Assembly: GCA_019637265.1 (NCBI GenBank)
Contig: JAHBVY010000017.1
Span: forward strand, 1-45,037
Source of the DNA: Polyangiaceae bacterium
GTDB lineage: Bacteria; Myxococcota_A; Polyangia; Polyangiales; Polyangiaceae
DNA length: 45,037 bases
Direction of reading: 5' to 3'
In this document: positions 42,778 through 45,037 of the stretch, piece by piece
Layout: every line of letters begins with the position of its first letter
Position numbering within the stretch: position 1 is the first letter of the stretch
Made by a program: the position numbers and the translations under genes
The notes under the pieces: model-generated
Told to the model about the DNA's origin: nothing
What the model saw: the letters and a program-made list of their open reading frames with translations, nothing else
Database searches by the model: none

Positions 42778-44955
42778 TCAGGCGCTGGCAGCGAGGCCGA
42801 GCCGCGGCGACCACGCCGTCACGCGGTTGCGGCCGCCGTGCTTCGAGGCGTACAGCGCTTCGTCCGTGGCCTTGAACAAGGACTCCCAGTCCCGACCCGC
42901 AGCGGGGAAGGTGGCGACGCCGACCGAGCAAGTGCAGCAGAGCGCCTCACCATTGGCGTGGAAGGTGGTCGCCTCCACCTCCGCGCGCACGCGCTCCGCC
43001 AGCAGCAGCGCACCCGCGCTGTCCGTCTCCTCGCACACCACCACGAACTCCTCCCCACCAAAGCGCCCCACCGCGTCCACGTCGCGCTTCTGCCGCCGCA
43101 AGATGGCGCCGAGCCCCTTGATCACGATGTCGCCCACGTCGTGACCGTAAGTGTCATTGACCTTCTTGAAGAAGTCCACATCGCACACCAGCACGCTGAG
43201 CGGCTTGTCGAAGCGCGCCGCCTTGCGGATCATGTGGCGCGCGGTGTCTACCAGCGCGCGCTTGTTGAGCAGCCCGGTCATGCCATCCGTGGTGGCCAAG
43301 TCTTCCAGGCGCTTGAGCATCCGCGCGTTGGCCAAGCTCACGGCGATGTGGCTCGCCAGCACCTCGAGCGTGGTGCGCGCGTCGTCTCGGAACGCGTTCG
43401 GCTGACGCGAGCCCAGCACCAAGGTGCCGAGCGCGCGATCGTGCACGAGCAGCGGCAGCACGATGAGCGACGGCATCTCGGGCGGCGTGAGGTCAGGGCT
43501 GAACACCAACTGCCGCTTCGGGTCGTACTGACCGCGGTAAGGCAGCGGGTGGTGATTCTCGGTGACCATCCCCACGAGGCCCGCGTTGTGCCGGAAGCGC
43601 TGGCCGAGCAGCGCCTGCCCGCCCGCGCCGCTCACCGCGCAGATCTCGTGCTCCCCCGTGCCACGATGGTGCAGCGTGACCGCCGCGAAATCGAAGCTCG
43701 CGAACTCACGCGCGCTCGAGACCCCGTGCTCGATCACCTGCGCCTCGGTGGTCGCCTGCGAGAGCAGCTCCGCCGCGCGGTAGAGCTTGCCCTGCTGCAC
43801 CTTGGCGCGCTCGAGCTGGATGAACACCCGCTCGTTTTGGATCGAGCGGTTGAAGAAGTGCGTCGCCTCGAGCAGCCAGCTCTCCTCCTCCTGTGTGAAC
43901 GGCTGCTTCTCCGCGCGATCCACCACCAGCATCCCGCGCGGCTGCCCGTGCTCCAAGACGGGCACCGCCGCCGCCGCGCCGACCTGCGGCACGATCGCGT
44001 AGTAAGGCAGGTGACGCCCCGCCTTGGGCCCGCTCAAGCTGACCGGCGCGCCGCGACTGAAGGCCGCGGCGAACAGCCCCTCGCGCGCCGAGAACGGCCC
44101 CGGGTCGATGTTCTGGGCGGAGGTGGAGATCTCATGGATGCGCAGCTTCTCCCCCGGCGCATCCAGCCACAAAAGCACCGCGGTGCGCGCGCGCAGCGAG
44201 CCGCGCAGGAGCTCCAAGGCGAAGCTGAACACCTGGTGGATCTCCTCCACCCCTGAGCGCACCAGGCGCTCCTCGTCGGCCTCCGGCGCTCCGGGGCGAA
44301 TCGAAGCGCGCTCCGACTTGGGATCACGCGTGGAGCTCGGCGGCCCCAGCAGGCGGTAGGTGCGCGCCGCCTCCCGCACCTTGTCGAGCTCGGAGTCGAT
44401 GTGGGCGCGCGACAAGCGCCGCACCCGAGAAATTTCCGCCCGGAAAACTACCGCGTTCACCGAAGCGAACGCGAGGATCAGCGCGGCGTGACCCCAGTGC
44501 CCGATGAGCGCCGGAGCGCCCTGGGTGATCGTCACCCAGGCTGCCTCCAGCCCCAGCGTGAACGCCACCACCAACACGGCCGCGAGCGGCCGGGCGAAGG
44601 CCGCCGCCAGCATCATCAGCACGTAGACCGCCGGGTAGCTCGCCCCGCTGAGGTCCCCGTCCAGGTGCAGGATGACGCCGAACGCCAGCACCACCAGGTG
44701 CGCGAACACCTCCACGTCGAGGCGCCACGCCTCCTCGGGAGTCAGCCTCCCGAACCTCCTCAGCACCCGCACGCCGAGCGACGCACCGAGCGCCGTGAGC
44801 CCCAATAGGAGCCACCCCCAGCCGAGCGGCTCACCCTCCGCACGGGAGGCTTCGCTGTAGAGCAGCGCCGCGCCAAACCCCAAGCTCAAGAAGAGCCCCA
44901 CGGAGCGAGCCAGAGCATGCTGTGCGGCCAACGCAGCCCGAACCAGAGGATCCAT
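42778..44955 (-). CDS. diguanylate cyclase with membrane domain, two GAF domains and GGDEF
   Basis: The protein has 725 residues. About six hydrophobic segments (15-175) form an N-terminal membrane domain. GAF1 (about 225-375) and GAF2 (about 390-545) follow. The GGDEF domain (550-715) has the active-site GRFGGEEFVVV (GGEEF 633-637) and CDVDFFKKVNDTYGHDVGD, so it should make cyclic di-GMP. An inhibitory site RxxD is intact as RDVD at 624-627, the proper five residues before GGEEF, so product feedback is likely. There is no EAL domain. The signals sensed by the GAF and membrane parts are unknown. Confidence 0.95.
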   Translation of the reverse strand: MDPLVRAALAAQHALARSVGLFLSLGFGAALLYSEASRAEGEPLGWGWLLLGLTALGASLGVRVLRRFGRLTPEEAWRLDVEVFAHLVVLAFGVILHLDGDLSGASYPAVYVLMMLAAAFARPLAAVLVVAFTLGLEAAWVTITQGAPALIGHWGHAALILAFASVNAVVFRAEISRVRRLSRAHIDSELDKVREAARTYRLLGPPSSTRDPKSERASIRPGAPEADEERLVRSGVEEIHQVFSFALELLRGSLRARTAVLLWLDAPGEKLRIHEISTSAQNIDPGPFSAREGLFAAAFSRGAPVSLSGPKAGRHLPYYAIVPQVGAAAAVPVLEHGQPRGMLVVDRAEKQPFTQEEESWLLEATHFFNRSIQNERVFIQLERAKVQQGKLYRAAELLSQATTEAQVIEHGVSSAREFASFDFAAVTLHHRGTGEHEICAVSGAGGQALLGQRFRHNAGLVGMVTENHHPLPYRGQYDPKRQLVFSPDLTPPEMPSLIVLPLLVHDRALGTLVLGSRQPNAFRDDARTTLEVLASHIAVSLANARMLKRLEDLATTDGMTGLLNKRALVDTARHMIRKAARFDKPLSVLVCDVDFFKKVNDTYGHDVGDIVIKGLGAILRRQKRDVDAVGRFGGEEFVVVCEETDSAGALLLAERVRAEVEATTFHANGEALCCTCSVGVATFPAAGRDWESLFKATDEALYASKHGGRNRVTAWSPRLGLAASA

Positions 44956-44994
44956 AACGGTGTCTGGCGGCTATCAGAAGCGCCCTGGGCGGGC

Positions 44995-45037
44995 CTACTT
45001 TATGGCTCGCGCGCGCTCTTCGAGTAGCTCCATCAGA
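44995..45037 (-). CDS. 3' end of a gene continuing beyond the window
   Basis: The minus strand reads LMELLEERARAIK then a TAG stop (44995-44997). It is an amphipathic helical C terminus, 39 bp upstream of the diguanylate cyclase start on the same strand. Too little is present to identify it, and it may be a chance frame. Confidence 0.3.
   Translation of the reverse strand, partial: LMELLEERARAIK

Overview
This 45 kb window is high-GC DNA (roughly 70% by eye) with GC-rich third codon positions and GTG/TTG starts. It looks like a chromosome segment of a Myxococcota (myxobacterial) genome. The evidence is several lipoproteins with long Gly/Ala/Ser linkers after the lipid-anchor Cys, many orphan two-component proteins, a short-cytoplasmic MCP, a plant-type Deg protease and an Hsp70 with a long C-terminal extension. 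I found no tRNA, rRNA, CRISPR array, phage gene or transposase.

Layout. 0.4-5.2 kb (minus): a small protein possibly of the DUF2378 group, a lipoprotein, a multi-TM hybrid histidine kinase and rsmE. 5.3-11.4 kb (plus): a secreted alpha/beta-hydrolase lipoprotein, a surface lipoprotein, a transglutaminase-like exported protein and a CoxE-like VWA protein. 11.5-16.3 kb (minus): a 66-aa protein, a membrane-anchored protein overlapping an MCP gene by ATGA, and an NtrY-type sensor kinase whose start region is triplicated as 33-bp repeats. 16.6-25.2 kb: lipoproteins, a PHB-depolymerase-type esterase, arsC, an outer-membrane-type protein, and a 2.8 kb segment bracketed by two 193-bp direct repeats that holds a frameshifted gene plus a lipoprotein gene. 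25.4-31.9 kb: an amidase, bacterioferritin, a Bfd ferredoxin behind a good Fur box, a PhoD-type phosphatase and a Deg protease. 31.9-40.8 kb (plus): a histone-deacetylase-fold fusion protein, a PAS hybrid kinase, a STAS-like protein, an Hsp70-family protein, a HAD hydrolase and a coiled-coil/PAS/receiver protein. 41.0-45.0 kb (minus): cysS, a GAF-GAF-GGDEF diguanylate cyclase and the last codons of one more gene.

How the genes relate. The bfr/bfd pair is a classical iron storage and release module, with bfd divergent from bfr and Fur-type sites between them. The STAS-like and Hsp70 genes are 7 bp apart and follow the hybrid kinase, so those two at least are probably co-transcribed. The MCP and its 215-residue partner are translationally coupled. 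The three histidine kinases have no separate response regulator gene beside them.

The most unusual signals lie below the gene level. An AT-flanked palindrome, WWTCC-N4-GGAWW, occurs at 13 sites, ten of them inside coding sequence and apparently shaping codon choice. A family of GTAGG/GTGGG-headed hairpins resembles REP elements. A degenerate motif, GCGGTGCCGTCCAACCCCC, recurs in about eleven intergenic spacers. These suggest iterated elements specific to this lineage. None can be confirmed without genome-wide counting.
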